From Mesorhabditis belari (lineage: Eukaryota > Nematoda > Chromadorea > Rhabditida > Rhabditidae), in contig CAUEEP010000875.1 in assembly GCA_958450365.1 (NCBI GenBank), positions 62,001 through 126,000 of the forward strand: a DNA stretch of 64,000 nt, in the 5' to 3' direction. This document shows positions 34,306-44,820 of the stretch, piece by piece. Under the pieces are notes generated by a model. The model was not told the origin of the DNA. It saw only the letters and a program-made list of their open reading frames with translations, and searched no databases. The position numbers were made by a program, and so were the translations under genes. Each line of letters begins with the position of its first letter. Position 1 is the first letter of the stretch.

Positions 34306-34309
34306 AAAG

Positions 34310-35065
34310 CGAAATTGACGGATTTTAGCTAAAATTGGTTAGTTTCTAACGAAATTTGCTAGTTTTTAACTAAAATTTGTGAATTTTTGACGAAATTCGT
34401 TAGTTTTTAATGAAATTCATTAGTTTTCAGCTAAAATCGATTAGTTTTTAACGAAATTTGCTAGTTTTTAACGAAATTCGGTAGTTTTTAATGAAATTCA
34501 TTAGTTTTTAACTAAAATTTGTTAGTTTTTAACGAAATTCATTAGTTTTCAGCTAAAAGTTGTAGTTTTTAACGAAATTTGCTAGTTTTTAACGAGATTC
34601 ATTAGTTTTCAACTAAAATCGGTTAGTTTCTAAAGAAATTCGTTAGCTTTCAGCTAAAATTCGTTAGTTTTTAACGAAATTTGCTAGTTTTTTAACGAAA
34701 TTCGTTAGTTTTTAAAGAAATTCGTTAATTTTTAACTAAAATTTGTTAGTTTTTAACGAAATTCGTTAGTTTTCAGCTAAAAGTTGTAGTTTTTAACGAA
34801 ATTCATTAGTTTTTAACTAAAATTTATTAGTTTTTAACGAAATTTGCTAGTTTTTAACGAAATTCATTTGTTTTTAACTAAAATTCGTTAGTTTTTAACG
34901 AAATTTGCCAGTTTTTAAAGGAATTTGTTAATTTTTAACTAAAATCCGTTCGTTTTCAGCTACAATCCGTTAGCTTTTAACGAAATTCATTTGCTTTCAG
35001 CTGTTTTCGTTAGTTTTTAGCTGAAATTTGTTAATTTTTCAATTTTCAGCTGAAATTCGTCAATT
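34310..35065. repeat. Diverged array, GTTAGTTTTTAACGAAATTC type
   Basis: About 37 imperfect 20-bp units alternating AACGAAATTCGTTAG and AACTAAAATTTGTTAG forms. High divergence suggests an older array than those at 9.6 or 21.4 kb. Confidence 0.93.
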
Positions 35066-35690
35066 TTTCGCTAAAAAATTGTTTAATTACGTATTTTTGT
35101 ACTTTTTTTTCCTTCACTCTTCATTCTGAGTGGAAAAATCAAAGAAAGAAAAGACTTTTTTCTCATTTTTAAGACAGCTGCTCATGACAAGTCTCTTCTT
35201 TTCTTTGTTTTTCTTTTTAAAAACGACATTCTTTGAAGGAAATCGATGAAACTTTGCGAAATATTCGACTTTTCAATCATTCAATCGATCAATCTTTTCG
35301 AGAAGAGCATTTTTTAAATGTAAAACCTCTTAAAGACTCTTAAAAACTCAACTTCTTAAAGACTTTTTTGATTTCTTTTTTTTTGTTGAAAGTTTTTGAG
35401 AAATTTTTCCAGAAAACATTCAAAGCTATCAAGTATAAAAGCTTTGTTTTTCTTTGAATTTACATGAAATTTGTAAAACAATTAACGACTATGCGATTTT
35501 ACAATAAAAATCTCGTTTGTTAAGCTCGACTTTTCACAATTTATTCAATTTCAAATCTCTTCCGATTTTTGATAAAGCTTAATCTGATTTTGATAAATCT
35601 CCAAAAATGTTCAAGATTAGTTTTAAACATTCATAAATTCAATTCTAGACTTTAAAGGGGAAGAATATTGTTGAAATATTATTACCTTGA
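35066..35690. other. No feature recognised
   Basis: AT-rich sequence between a diverged array and the expanded MITE. Nothing codes. Confidence 0.4.
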
Positions 35691-35694
35691 TGCT

Positions 35695-36420
35695 GCAATA
35701 GTACCCCAGCGCTATAATAACATTGCGGAGTGTTGGGAAGTGTTGGGAAGTGTTGCGGAGAATTGCGGAGTGTTGCGGAGAGTTGCGGAGAGTTGGGGAG
35801 AGTTGCGGAGAGTTGCGGAAGTGTTGGGAAGTGTTGCGGAGAGTTGCGGAGTGTTGAGGAGAGTTGCGAAGTGTTGCGGAGAGTTGGGGAGAGTTGCGGA
35901 GAGTTGGGGAGAGTTGCGGAGAGTTGGGGAGTGTTGGGGAGTGTTGCGGAGAGTTGGGGAGAGTTGCGGAGTGTTGGGAAGTGTTGCGGAGTGTTGCGGA
36001 GTGTTGCGAAGTGTTGCGGAGAGTTGCGAAGTGTTGCGGAGAGTTGCGAAGTGTTGCGGAGAGTTGCGAAGTGTTGCGGAGAGTTGGGGAGAGTTGCGGA
36101 GAGTTGGGGAGTGTTGCGGAGAGTTGCGGAGTGTTGGGGAGAGTTGCGAAGTGTTGCGGAGAGTTGCGAAGTGTTGCGGAGAGTTGCGGAGTGTTGCGGA
36201 GAGTTGCGGAGTGTTGCGGAGAGTTGCGAAGTGTTGCGGAGAGTTGCGGAGTGTTGCGGAGAGTTGGGGAGAGTTGCGGAGAGTTGGGGAGCGTTGCGTA
36301 GTCTAGCTTTGAACGCGTTTTTCTTGACACTTGTTTATGCTAGAATGAGCGCTTAGATGTCAAAAAATAGCTGAAATTCGCTATTTTTGATGTCAAAGAC
36401 TTCACCAGAATTGCTCTTTA
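35695..36420. mobile_element. MITE copy disrupted by a 9-bp minisatellite
   Basis: The left flank TGCAATAGTACCCCAGCGCT and right flank TTGCGTAGTCTAGCTTTGAA match the MITE copies at 36.6, 39.2 and 40.7 kb. Between them, 35728-36298 is an array of AGTTGCGGA/AGTGTTGCGGA units (mostly 9 bp), absent from the other copies. All three plus frames are largely open because of the period. Confidence 0.88.
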
Positions 36421-36544
36421 TAAAATGAACTTTGACAAATTCTTTTCCTTTATTTATTCTGATAGATTGCAATTTTTTGGCCTTGAAACGTTACACCAAA
36501 GCCGCCTTTAAAGAGAGAAAAACATTGTACAAATCTTATCACAT

Positions 36545-36900
36545 TGCAATAGTACATTGCGATACTGCAATAGTACTCCAATGCTATAATAACGTTGCGG
36601 AGTGTTACGTAGTCTAGCTTTGAACGCGTTTTTCTTGTGATATTCCACCATGGCTAGATTTAAAGCCGCTTCGGCAATTGCTTTGACTGCTGCTTTGTTG
36701 AGGTATTTAGTTATCTTTTGGATGTGTTTTGAGTGATGTTCTGGGTGATTATTATGATCTTGTTTTGTCGCTATTCAACTCAATAAAGCCTATGCAAAAC
36801 ACCCATCTTTTTGAAAGTGTTTGAAAAAGATGAAATACGAAAAAAGGTTTTGCGACTACGTGACTGTACTCGAATACTGTAAGTACTTACGGTACGTATT
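36545..36900. mobile_element. Partial MITE copy of the same family
   Basis: TGCAATAGTACTCCAATGCT at 36569 and GTAGTCTAGCTTTGAACGCG at 36608 match the family without the minisatellite. After CTTG at about 36634 the sequence diverges, then family-like sequence resumes at 36830-36900. An ATG with signal-peptide-like codons at 36650 and a GT donor was noticed but not linked to any exon. Confidence 0.6.
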
Positions 36901-37083
36901 CAATTCAATTTCATTAATCATTTTGCCATTTCATTTTGCCAAATTATTCCACACAGTTTATCGTTGATGCAATTCTTTTTTTTTTTGCAAATTACAATTC
37001 AATTCTAACTATCAGAAGAGATCAGAAAATATTATTTTCTCATCATTTCCTGACTTGCTTTTTTTGAACTAAAAACTTTACAG

Positions 37084-37475
37084 CATCGTCGCTTTGTCAT
37101 TGATTTAGTCGAAACTTTCAAAATCCTCCGTTGTAAACAGATTAGCCCTTTGTTTATAGACTTTTTCAAATTTAAACCGCGGTCAGGGCCCAGAAGTGGC
37201 TCATTCCTTTTGCAAATTCCCTTTGCTTCCAATGCCTCTTTATCAAATTCATTTCCCGTTAGAGCCGCTAGATTATGGAACTTGCTCCCAAACGACATAC
37301 GAGAAATTCAGTCGCTTTTCATATTCAAGAAACGTATCAGATGCTTTAGATCTAGTGGCTCTTTGCCGTAAGTAATTGGCTTATTGATTTCAGTATGTAT
37401 TGTATGATTAAGTATCACTGTGCATTTCTCTATGATTTCTTTCACTTTATCGTTTGAATAAAGTATTATTATTAT
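37084..37475 (+). pseudogene. 5'-truncated non-LTR retrotransposon (reverse transcriptase C-terminus)
   Basis: The frame ending at the TAA at 37371 encodes HRRFVIDLVETFKIL, then FPVRAARLWNLLPNDIR and IFKKRIRCF. This RR..DL(I/V)E.(Y/F)KIL plus RAARLWN.LP..IR..SL..FK pattern is typical of the extreme C-terminus of CR1/Jockey-type non-LTR reverse transcriptases. A short 3' tail with AATAAAG leads into (ATT)n at 37465-37480, as at a target-primed insertion end. The endonuclease and the catalytic RT core are absent. Confidence 0.75.
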
Positions 37476-37676
37476 TATTATTATTTCCCGTAATTTCTCA
37501 GCAATTAAATAATTTCTTTTCATTTATTTCTTTTTTTATTGGATTTTATTGGATTTTATTGGATTTTATTGGATTTCTTATTGAATTTTTAGGCTTTGAA
37601 GCTAGATTTTTAACATTAATTAATGTTTTAAAGGTTTCCTTTTTATTTAAATTCTAAAATTCGAATCAATTCAGGA

Positions 37677-40600
37677 ATGGAGACCTCTGTGGCGCCAAAC
37701 AGAGACGGCGACAGTCCACAGACATACTCGATTCTCAGCTACCTCTTCGAGAATGAGGATTTCGATGTGTATTTGCTGAAAATCAAATAGTAAGTTCGCA
37801 ACGCTGGCCAATTTCAGCTTGCCAAACAAAATCTAAAACATTTTATAGACAAATAGACTATCGATATCGATAAAATCCTTTCCAGCCTTGCCTCCTTTAT
37901 CGTCCCGATTTTTTGCGTCTTCGGCATGGCCGGCAATTGTATGGCGTTGATGTTGATTCGGTGAGTACAAAAGAAAACGATGTACGATGGTTTACAGTGT
38001 AAAGACAGAGGTTACGATAGTCGGGATGCGCTTTTGAGCAACTATTGAACATTTGATAAGCGCCTGGTCTCTTTTGCTAACTTTAAGCTCAAATTCCTTG
38101 GCTTTGGGCTGTTCAATTGAAATCTTTTTGATATCATTAGATGCGTCAAGTCTTTCTCTATCAATTGGTATAAATACTATTGAAGTTGGACAGATGAGCA
38201 CCAAGAAATTTGAGTTTAAACTTATGGCAATGGGAAAAGGGGCGGGGCGTGTATAAAAGGTTCGTCGCCCCGCCCCCTTTGCCATTGTAAATTTTGAGCT
38301 CAAATTTCTTGGTGTTGGGTTGTTCAATTGAAATCTTTTTGATATCATTAGATGCGCAAAGTGGGCGGGGCGCGGCGGCGCGGCGCGTATAAAAGGTAAA
38401 AGGTAAACTAGAGTCAGTCTACAATAGCCGGAACACTTCTTAAGAAGACATTCGAATGGTACTTTAATCTTAATCGGAACATTTGCCCGTGACAAAGTGG
38501 GCGGGACGGGGCGTGTATAAAAGGTCGGTCGTCCCGCCCCCTTTGCCATTGCTATAAGTTTAAGCTCAAATATCTTGGTGTTGGGCTGTTCAATTGAAAT
38601 AGTTTTTCTACCAATCGATAGAGAAAGACTTGACGCATCTAATGATCCCAAAAATATTTCAATTGAACAGCCCAACATCAAGAAATTTGAGCTCAAAGTT
38701 ATGGCAATGGGAAAAGGGGCGGGGCGACGGCTTTTATACGCGCCGCGCCCCGCCCACTTTGCCATGAGCATGTAAATGTTTCGATTAAGATTAAGAAACC
38801 ATTTGAATGTCTTCTTAGGAAGTGTTCCGGCTATTTTAGACTGACTCTAGTTTACCGATTACGATTTGGAAACAAAGAAAAGCTATTTTTGAATGGTTTT
38901 TTCTTTTCATCAGCTTTTCATGAGCTTTTTCGATGTTCAGGACAAATTTCTGGCTTCGTCGTCTCACGTCAAATGCCTATTTATCAACACTTTCTGTCTC
39001 CTCATGTCTTTTCTTGTTCACCGTTTTCGTCACTTGGATGGACAATCAACACAACGTGCCATTGTATAACAATTCGGAGATCGGGTGCAAAGTTGGTCAA
39101 AGTTCTACCGTAAAATGCAGAATTATCTATTAAATTGAGTACTAAATCTTGCACCGTTCATTTTATTACCGTAATATCTCTAATAGTAGTGCCTCCGTCT
39201 ATAATGACCGTCGGAGCATTGCGTAGTCTAGCTTTGGAAGCGTTTTTCTCGTCACTGGTTTATAATAACGGTCGGAGCATCGCGTAGTCTAGCTTTGGAA
39301 GCGTTTTTCTTGACACTGGTTTATAAGGAAGGCCGGAGCGTCGCGTAGTCTAACTTTAAACGCATTTTCTCGTTACTTATTTATAATGACGGCCGGAGCA
39401 TCGCGTAGTCTAACTTTAAACGCATTTTTCTTGCCACTGGTTTATAATGATGGTCGGAGCGTCGCGTAGAGTCTAACTTTAAACGCATTTTTCTCGTCAT
39501 CTGTTTATGCTACAGTGTCCGCTTAAGTATCAAATGAAAGCTGAAATTCAGGGCTATTTTTTCATACCAAAGACGCATTTTTTGAAAGTACGAGTGCTTT
39601 GCAAAAAGATGGTTTAATAAAAAATGATTTGCGACGACGCGATAATTATTTGTACGGGGGGGGAAGCGGTGCTATTAGAGGTATTACGGTATCTAAATAA
39701 AGATAATCAAAAAATGTTCCCCCGCACATTTGTAAGTGTTTCATTTTCTAAATGAAATTTAAAACAAAATTTCTCATGTAAAGTATTTTGAAGTTGAAAT
39801 TTTGATGAACATTTCTATAAGTAATTAATTAATTAATTGGATCAAAAATTTCCAGCCGAATTCGAGACAAATCGATTGCCTCATTGCATGCCTCATTGCC
39901 CCATTTAACGGGAAATTTTGCTAAAAAATGTGACAGAGATTGATCTTTTTTTTTTTGCTTAGAAACTTTAGACGCTTCTAACTTCTGGCAGATTGTCATT
40001 TAGCAAAAATGGAATATAGATTCGGAATCAGCATAAAATTCTGCGTCGAATGATATAGGTTGTGTGTCATTTGGCCGGTCAGTTGACCTTCCCTAGGGTC
40101 AAATCTCGAAATGGGTGAGAAAAAGGGTCGATCAAGCATCGTTTAAAGAGCTGGGATGTGAGCTATTAAGCCTACCATTAACTAGATATTCCCTGCCATT
40201 GCTTATTCCCCTCCAATGATATTTCAAAGAGGTATAGGTTTTCTGTCATTTGACTCTCAGTCAAATGACTCAGTTTGACGCTCAGTCAGTTCAAGAGTTA
40301 TAAAATTGAGCTTTTCTAGATTTTTACCTATTTGGCTCACGCGTGTGACTTCATTTGCGTTTGGATGATTTCTTGGGTCTCCTGCGATCGAATTATTGTC
40401 CTATATCGACCTGGTAAATCATTTTCTTTCAAGAAAATTGGTTAGTGACTCGGCTAGTTGAGCTTAAAACGAATTAAAATCAAATTTTCAACATCAAAAC
40501 ATTATCTAACTTGGTTAAAAACGGTTTTTGAATAATTCTAAAGAAAATGAATCAAAAAAAAGTGTTAACTTTTTCTTTTAGGCATTAGAAAATGGGTTTG

Positions 40601-42848
40601 CACGAAAAAGTTCAGTCGTCGAATGGTTCTTTGCACGATTCTCATCTCATTAACCTTCTATTCTTGGTTTGTATTTTAAAAATAGGATAAATTTAACAAA
40701 TAGATATCGTAAATACTGTAATAGTACCCCAGCCCCATAATGACGGCCAGAGCATCGCGTAGTCTAGCTTTGAACGCGTTTTTCTCGACACTGGTTTAAG
40801 CTACAATGCTCGTTTAGGTATCAAAAAATAGCTCTGAATTTCAGCTATTTTTTGATACCAAAGACGAATTTTTTGAATGTACGGGTGCTTTGAAAAACAA
40901 TGAAATACTAAAAAGCTTTTGCGGCTGCGACTACGCGACTGTACGAGGGGGTTAACCAATTATAGTATTTACGGTATCAAAATCTACATATATCTTAGGA
41001 AATTTTTATCAATTTTTACAGGTGTTTAATCTCGGCTTCATTAGAAATGGAAGGAAAGCAAGTTTTCTGCGGTTTAGCCAGGAATCAAACGTTTTTTGGG
41101 TGATTTTTTTTTTTGATTCAAAAGATGTAAATCTGATTTTTTTTTCTTTATTATTATATTGTTTTTCATTTTTCAGTAAAACAATCGGCAATTTGTACTT
41201 CATTTTCACGCTACTCGACACAATGTTGTGCACGATTTTACCATCGATTCTCATTGTCGTCATGAACTCTTTTGCTATCTATAGGTGAGGCAAAAAGAAT
41301 CTAAAAGAATCTAAAAGAATCTTGAAGATCTATTAAAGATCAATTAAAGATTATAAAAGATGATTAAAGATTATTAAATATTATTAAAGATCTATTAAAG
41401 ATCTATTAAAGATCTATTAAATATCTATTAAAGATTCTAAAAGATATTCAATTTTGAAATCAAATCAACCATTCCCTTTTTTTTCAGATATCATCAATGC
41501 ATGAAAATCTATGCATCCGGTGTGTTACGTGTGCGATTTTTGAGGACACCCGACACGCTAAATAATAATGATTATGAAGAAACAACAGCAAAGAAGCTAT
41601 TGCTTTCGCAAGCAACTCCGACAACAAATGCTGCCTCAACGCAATCCGCTCGTGGAGCTCCATGCGGGAAAATGCGATCCAGTGATTTACAGCTGAGTCG
41701 AACGCTGCTTGTTGTGACTAGGTAAATGGATGAATTGGTGAAAAGGGCTAGAAACTGGTACAGAACGGTTTTGTTAGCCGTTAGGACTTGGCTTTGGTCT
41801 TAGCTGGACGATTGGAAGGTTTAGGTTTAGGCTTAGGCTCAAGCTCAGGCTTAGGCTTGGCTTGGCTTAGGCCAAGCTCGGCTGGACCAAAAGCCATCAG
41901 AAACTGGCTTAGGCCAGGCTTGGCTTAGGTCAGCCTTGACTTGGCTGAACCAAAAGTCATCAGAAGCTGGCTTAGACTTGGGCTTAGGCTTAGGCCAGGC
42001 TTAGCTTGGTTTAGCCCAGGCTTGGTTAGACCAAAAGCCATCAGAAACTGGCTTAGGTCAGGCTTGGCTTAGGCCAGCCTTGACTTGGCTTAGCCCAGGC
42101 TTGGTTGGACCAAAAGCCATCAGAAACTGGCTTAGGTCAGGCTTGGCTTAGGCCAGCCTTGACTTGGCTTAGCCCAGGCTTGGTTGGACCAAAAGCCATC
42201 AGAAACTGGCTTAGGCCAGACTTGGCCAGATTGGCAAGACCAAAAGCTATCAAAAGCCAAAAGCCAAACTAAAAACAATCTACCAAACTCGATCAAAATC
42301 CCTTTTTCAGCACATTCGTCTTATTAAACGTGCCAAACTACGCGTTACGCATTTGCCAAGAAATCTTCGTGTCGAACAACAATGTGATGTTTCATCTGGT
42401 CTACTTTGCCACCTATTTACTCTACTATTTTCATCACGCCGTCTTATTCTATTTCTACATCTTTTGGAGGTAAAAATAAGCAAAAATAATCTAGCTTCAT
42501 TGAAATTTCATCTGAAAAAGTGTCGTTTTTCTTTAAACTTTCGAATTTAGTCTAATTTTTAGATCAGATTTCAGTTTTTAGTAGTTTCTCATTTTCAATT
42601 TCAGCTTCTCAGCTCCTAGAAAAGCTATCAATCTGCAAAATGTTTCATTAGAAAGCCAAGAATGTCAACTTTTGCTTGTGATTTGTCGATTTTTGTCGAT
42701 TGAAAAAAAGAAATCGTCAATTTTCAGTCCACAAATGAAGAAACAGTTGAAGCCGGCAGCGATGCGTCTCCTCGAATGTTACTGCTTCAAAACAGTGCCC
42801 GAATTTGGCCACCACTCAACTTCCTTAAATCAATTCAATCGAAATTGA
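37677..42848 (+). CDS. Rhodopsin-like G protein-coupled receptor, probably neuropeptide receptor, ten exons
   Basis: Exons: 37677-37789, 37886-37960, 38941-39109, 40320-40413, 40582-40666, 41022-41099, 41177-41284, 41488-41721, 42311-42469, 42728-42848. All junctions keep phase (411 residues), and the ATG follows a TTCAG acceptor. Seven hydrophobic segments are visible: TM1 about 39-62 with the class A GN pair, TM2 74-95, TM3 122-143 ending CDRI in place of DRY, TM4 165-185, TM5 211-238, TM6 311-330, TM7 348-371. Paired cysteines lie before TM3 and in loop 2 (VFCGLA). The family signals through heterotrimeric G proteins at the cell surface; the ligand is unknown. TM2 has SVSS where the sodium-binding Asp is usual. 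Introns 2 and 3 carry several foldback elements. Confidence 0.85.
38045..38856. mobile_element. Nested foldbacks with GGGGCGGGGC...TATAAAAGG modules
   Basis: Inside intron 2 of the receptor gene, GGTAAACTAGAGTCAGTC (38402) is inverted at about 38856, giving TIRs of about 38 bp. Within and outside it are four modules with GGGCGGGGCG followed by TATAAAAG and its GC-rich inverted partner, next to TTCAATTGAA-containing arms. A further module lies at 55750-55810 in an intron of the SUZ12-like gene. Confidence 0.75.
39166..39697. mobile_element. MITE with tandemly repeated middle
   Basis: TACCGTAATATCTCTAATAG at the left end is inverted at the right (CTATTAGAGGTATTACGGTA). A segment of about 65 bp with GGAGCATCGCGTAGTCTAGC is repeated five times in the left half. 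It lies in intron 3 of the receptor gene. Confidence 0.8.
40703..40980. mobile_element. MITE, single-unit copy
   Basis: ATCGTAAATACTGTAATAGT (left) and its diverged inverse TATAGTATTTACGGTAT (right) enclose one copy of GAGCATCGCGTAGTCTAGCT plus a TATCAAAAAATAGCT hairpin. It lies in intron 5 of the receptor gene. Confidence 0.8.
41290..41450. repeat. ATTAAAGAT(CT) array
   Basis: Irregular TCTATTAAAGA/GATTATTAAAGA units in intron 7 of the receptor gene. Confidence 0.85.
41800..42245. repeat. GGCTTAGGCCAGGCTTGGCTTAG minisatellite
   Basis: Nested array in intron 8 of the receptor gene. Short GGCTTAGGCCAG units are organised in larger repeats of about 82 bp that share ACCAAAAGCCATCAGAAACT. Confidence 0.9.
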
Positions 42849-43026
42849 TCTCAAATTTTCCATCGATTCGATATTTTGCTGTACAATTACCGTAATCTAC
42901 CGGTTTTTTCTGGCAATTTCTATTGTGCCTTTGCCTTTGATTTGCTTCGATTTTTGCCTATTTTGCTTGTTTTGCTTCGATTTTTGCCTATTTTGCCTAT
43001 TTTGCTTGTTTTGCCTATTTTGCCTA

Positions 43027-43322
43027 CCGTATTTCTTTGAATAGAAGACCGGGTAAAGAGTACTCCTGCGTATCACCGCGTACTCCTGCGTAGCAGCCCT
43101 TTTTAAAATTTCTTTTCTGCATAAAAGCTTTCAATCAAGTGCTATAGAGCTGGAAAATGGCTCAAAAATCTGTTCGCTCATGTCGTATTTTTGAGTCATT
43201 TTCCAGCCCTATAGCACTTGATTGAAAGCTTTTATGCAGAAAAGAAATTTTAAAAAGGGCTGCTACGCAGGAGTACGCGATGATACTCTTTACGTGGTCT
43301 TCTATTCGAAGAAATACGGTAT
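43027..43322. mobile_element. Palindromic MITE, copy 1
   Basis: TACCGTATTTCTTTGAATAG at the left is inverted at the right end (GAAGAAATACGGTA), and pairing continues inwards through GCATAAAAGCTTTCAAT to a central TGGCTCAAAAATC loop. The arms are about 130 bp each. It lies just 3' of the receptor gene; copy 2 is at 52308-52604. Confidence 0.85.
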
Positions 43323-43499
43323 TTTGCCTATTTTGTCTATTTTGCTTGTTTTTCTGGAAATTTCCCCAATAATTGTCATTTTATTTATTCGTGATTGTTC
43401 ACGGGTCAATTTCTAATCAAAAAAAAAATGATAAATATTGATTGAAAATACCTACAAACTCTAAAGTTTGTATCTTTACACAGATTTCACCGATTTCTC

Positions 43500-44820
43500 T
43501 ACTTTTCTATACTTTCTATACTAAACGCATTCTTTCTAGCGCACTAAACAAGAGCTCAAAGTGCACAGAATCATAAACACTTGCTCTCTGGTACACTGAT
43601 TTCTTCCATTTCACAGCTTTTTTCAGTAAAAGTATTTGAAAAAGCAATTTTTTTTGATCCTGATCAGATCCAAAGCCTATTTCTGGCTTTAGACTTGGGT
43701 TTTATCAAGATTAGAGTTGTTTTAAAGGTTAGAATTGTTTTAAAGATTAGAGTTGTTTTAATTTTATTCTAAAGTTAAATTTACTAAAGATGATCTAAAG
43801 ATCTAAAGCTTCTAAAGCTTCTAAAGATCTAAAGCTTCTAAAGATCTAAAGCTTCTAAAGCTTCTAAAGCTTCTAAAGCTTCTAAAGCTTCTAAAGCTTC
43901 TAAAGATCTAAAGCTTCTAAAGATCTAAAGTCTCAAGCTTCTAAAGATCTAAAGCTTCAAAGATCTAAAGATCTAAAGCTTCTAAAGATCTAAAGCTTCT
44001 AAAGATCTAAAGATCTAAAGCTTCTAAAGATCTAAAGCTTCTAAAGATCTAAAGCTTCTAAAGATCTAAAGATCTAAAGCTTCTAAAGATCTAAAGCTTC
44101 TAAAGATCTAAAGCTTCTAAAGCTTCTAAAGCTTCTAAAGATCTAAAGCTTCTAAAGATCTAAAGATCTAAAGCTTCTAAAGATCTAAAGCTTCTAAAGA
44201 TCTAAAGATCTAAAGCTTCTAAAGTGCACCAGAAGATCTGCATTTCCGACAGCACAAAAGTAGAAGAACCACTTTTAAAGAATAGGTTTAGTAATTTCAT
44301 TTTTAACATTCAAGATCATTGATAGCTAAGCTTATTTTTAACGTTCATGATCTATTGATAATTTTAGAAATCGAAATAAAGATCTAACTAAAATTTCGAT
44401 ATTTCGATATTTCTATTGAATTAAAAAAACCAAATCCTCTTTTCAATACCATTTTTGGCGCAATATCATTCAATACCTTTCACCCCTCCACCAGCCACCA
44501 AATGACGCCTCGGGCGGGGAAAATTTCTAAAGAATACCCCAGAGTTGAACCCTGGATAGCTTTAATTATCTTTTATATTTTACCCTTTACCTTTGGATTT
44601 TACCCTTTATCTTTGGATTTTATCTTAAATTTGTTTTTGAATATGATTTTATTTCATTTAGATCTTGTCCATTCAATGAAGAGATCTCCCGGGAAATCAG
44701 TGTTGGGTAATAAGGTGATTTTTTTATCTTTTTTATCTAATAGATCAATATCTAATATCTAATAACTCAATAGTATTTATGTAAACTGTATTTACGCTAA
44801 TTTCTTTACTTTTTTTGGCG
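43500..44820. repeat. 17-bp AAAGATCTAAAGCTTCT minisatellite and flanks
   Basis: The array at 43790-44225 alternates AAAGATCT and AAAGCTTCT units. The flanks are AT-rich without recognisable exons. An ATG at 44502 (MTPRAGKISKEYPRV) faintly resembles the first exon of the next gene but has no splice support. Confidence 0.85.

Noticed and set aside
35623..36356. Overlapping ORFs of 145-235 residues in four frames
   Set aside because: All are by-products of the 9-bp array inside a MITE.
36650..36700. ATG followed by signal-peptide-like codons (MARFKAASAIALTAALL) and a GT donor
   Set aside because: It lies within a MITE-derived region and no following exon was found.
37992..38771. 259-residue minus-strand ORF in the receptor intron
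   Set aside because: It consists of mirrored pieces of the GC-box/TATA foldback repeat.
44502..44560. MTPRAGKISKEYPRV as an alternative first exon of the SUZ12-like gene
   Set aside because: Faint similarity to the 46407 exon but no in-phase donor. The 46407 ATG directly follows an acceptor and splices cleanly.
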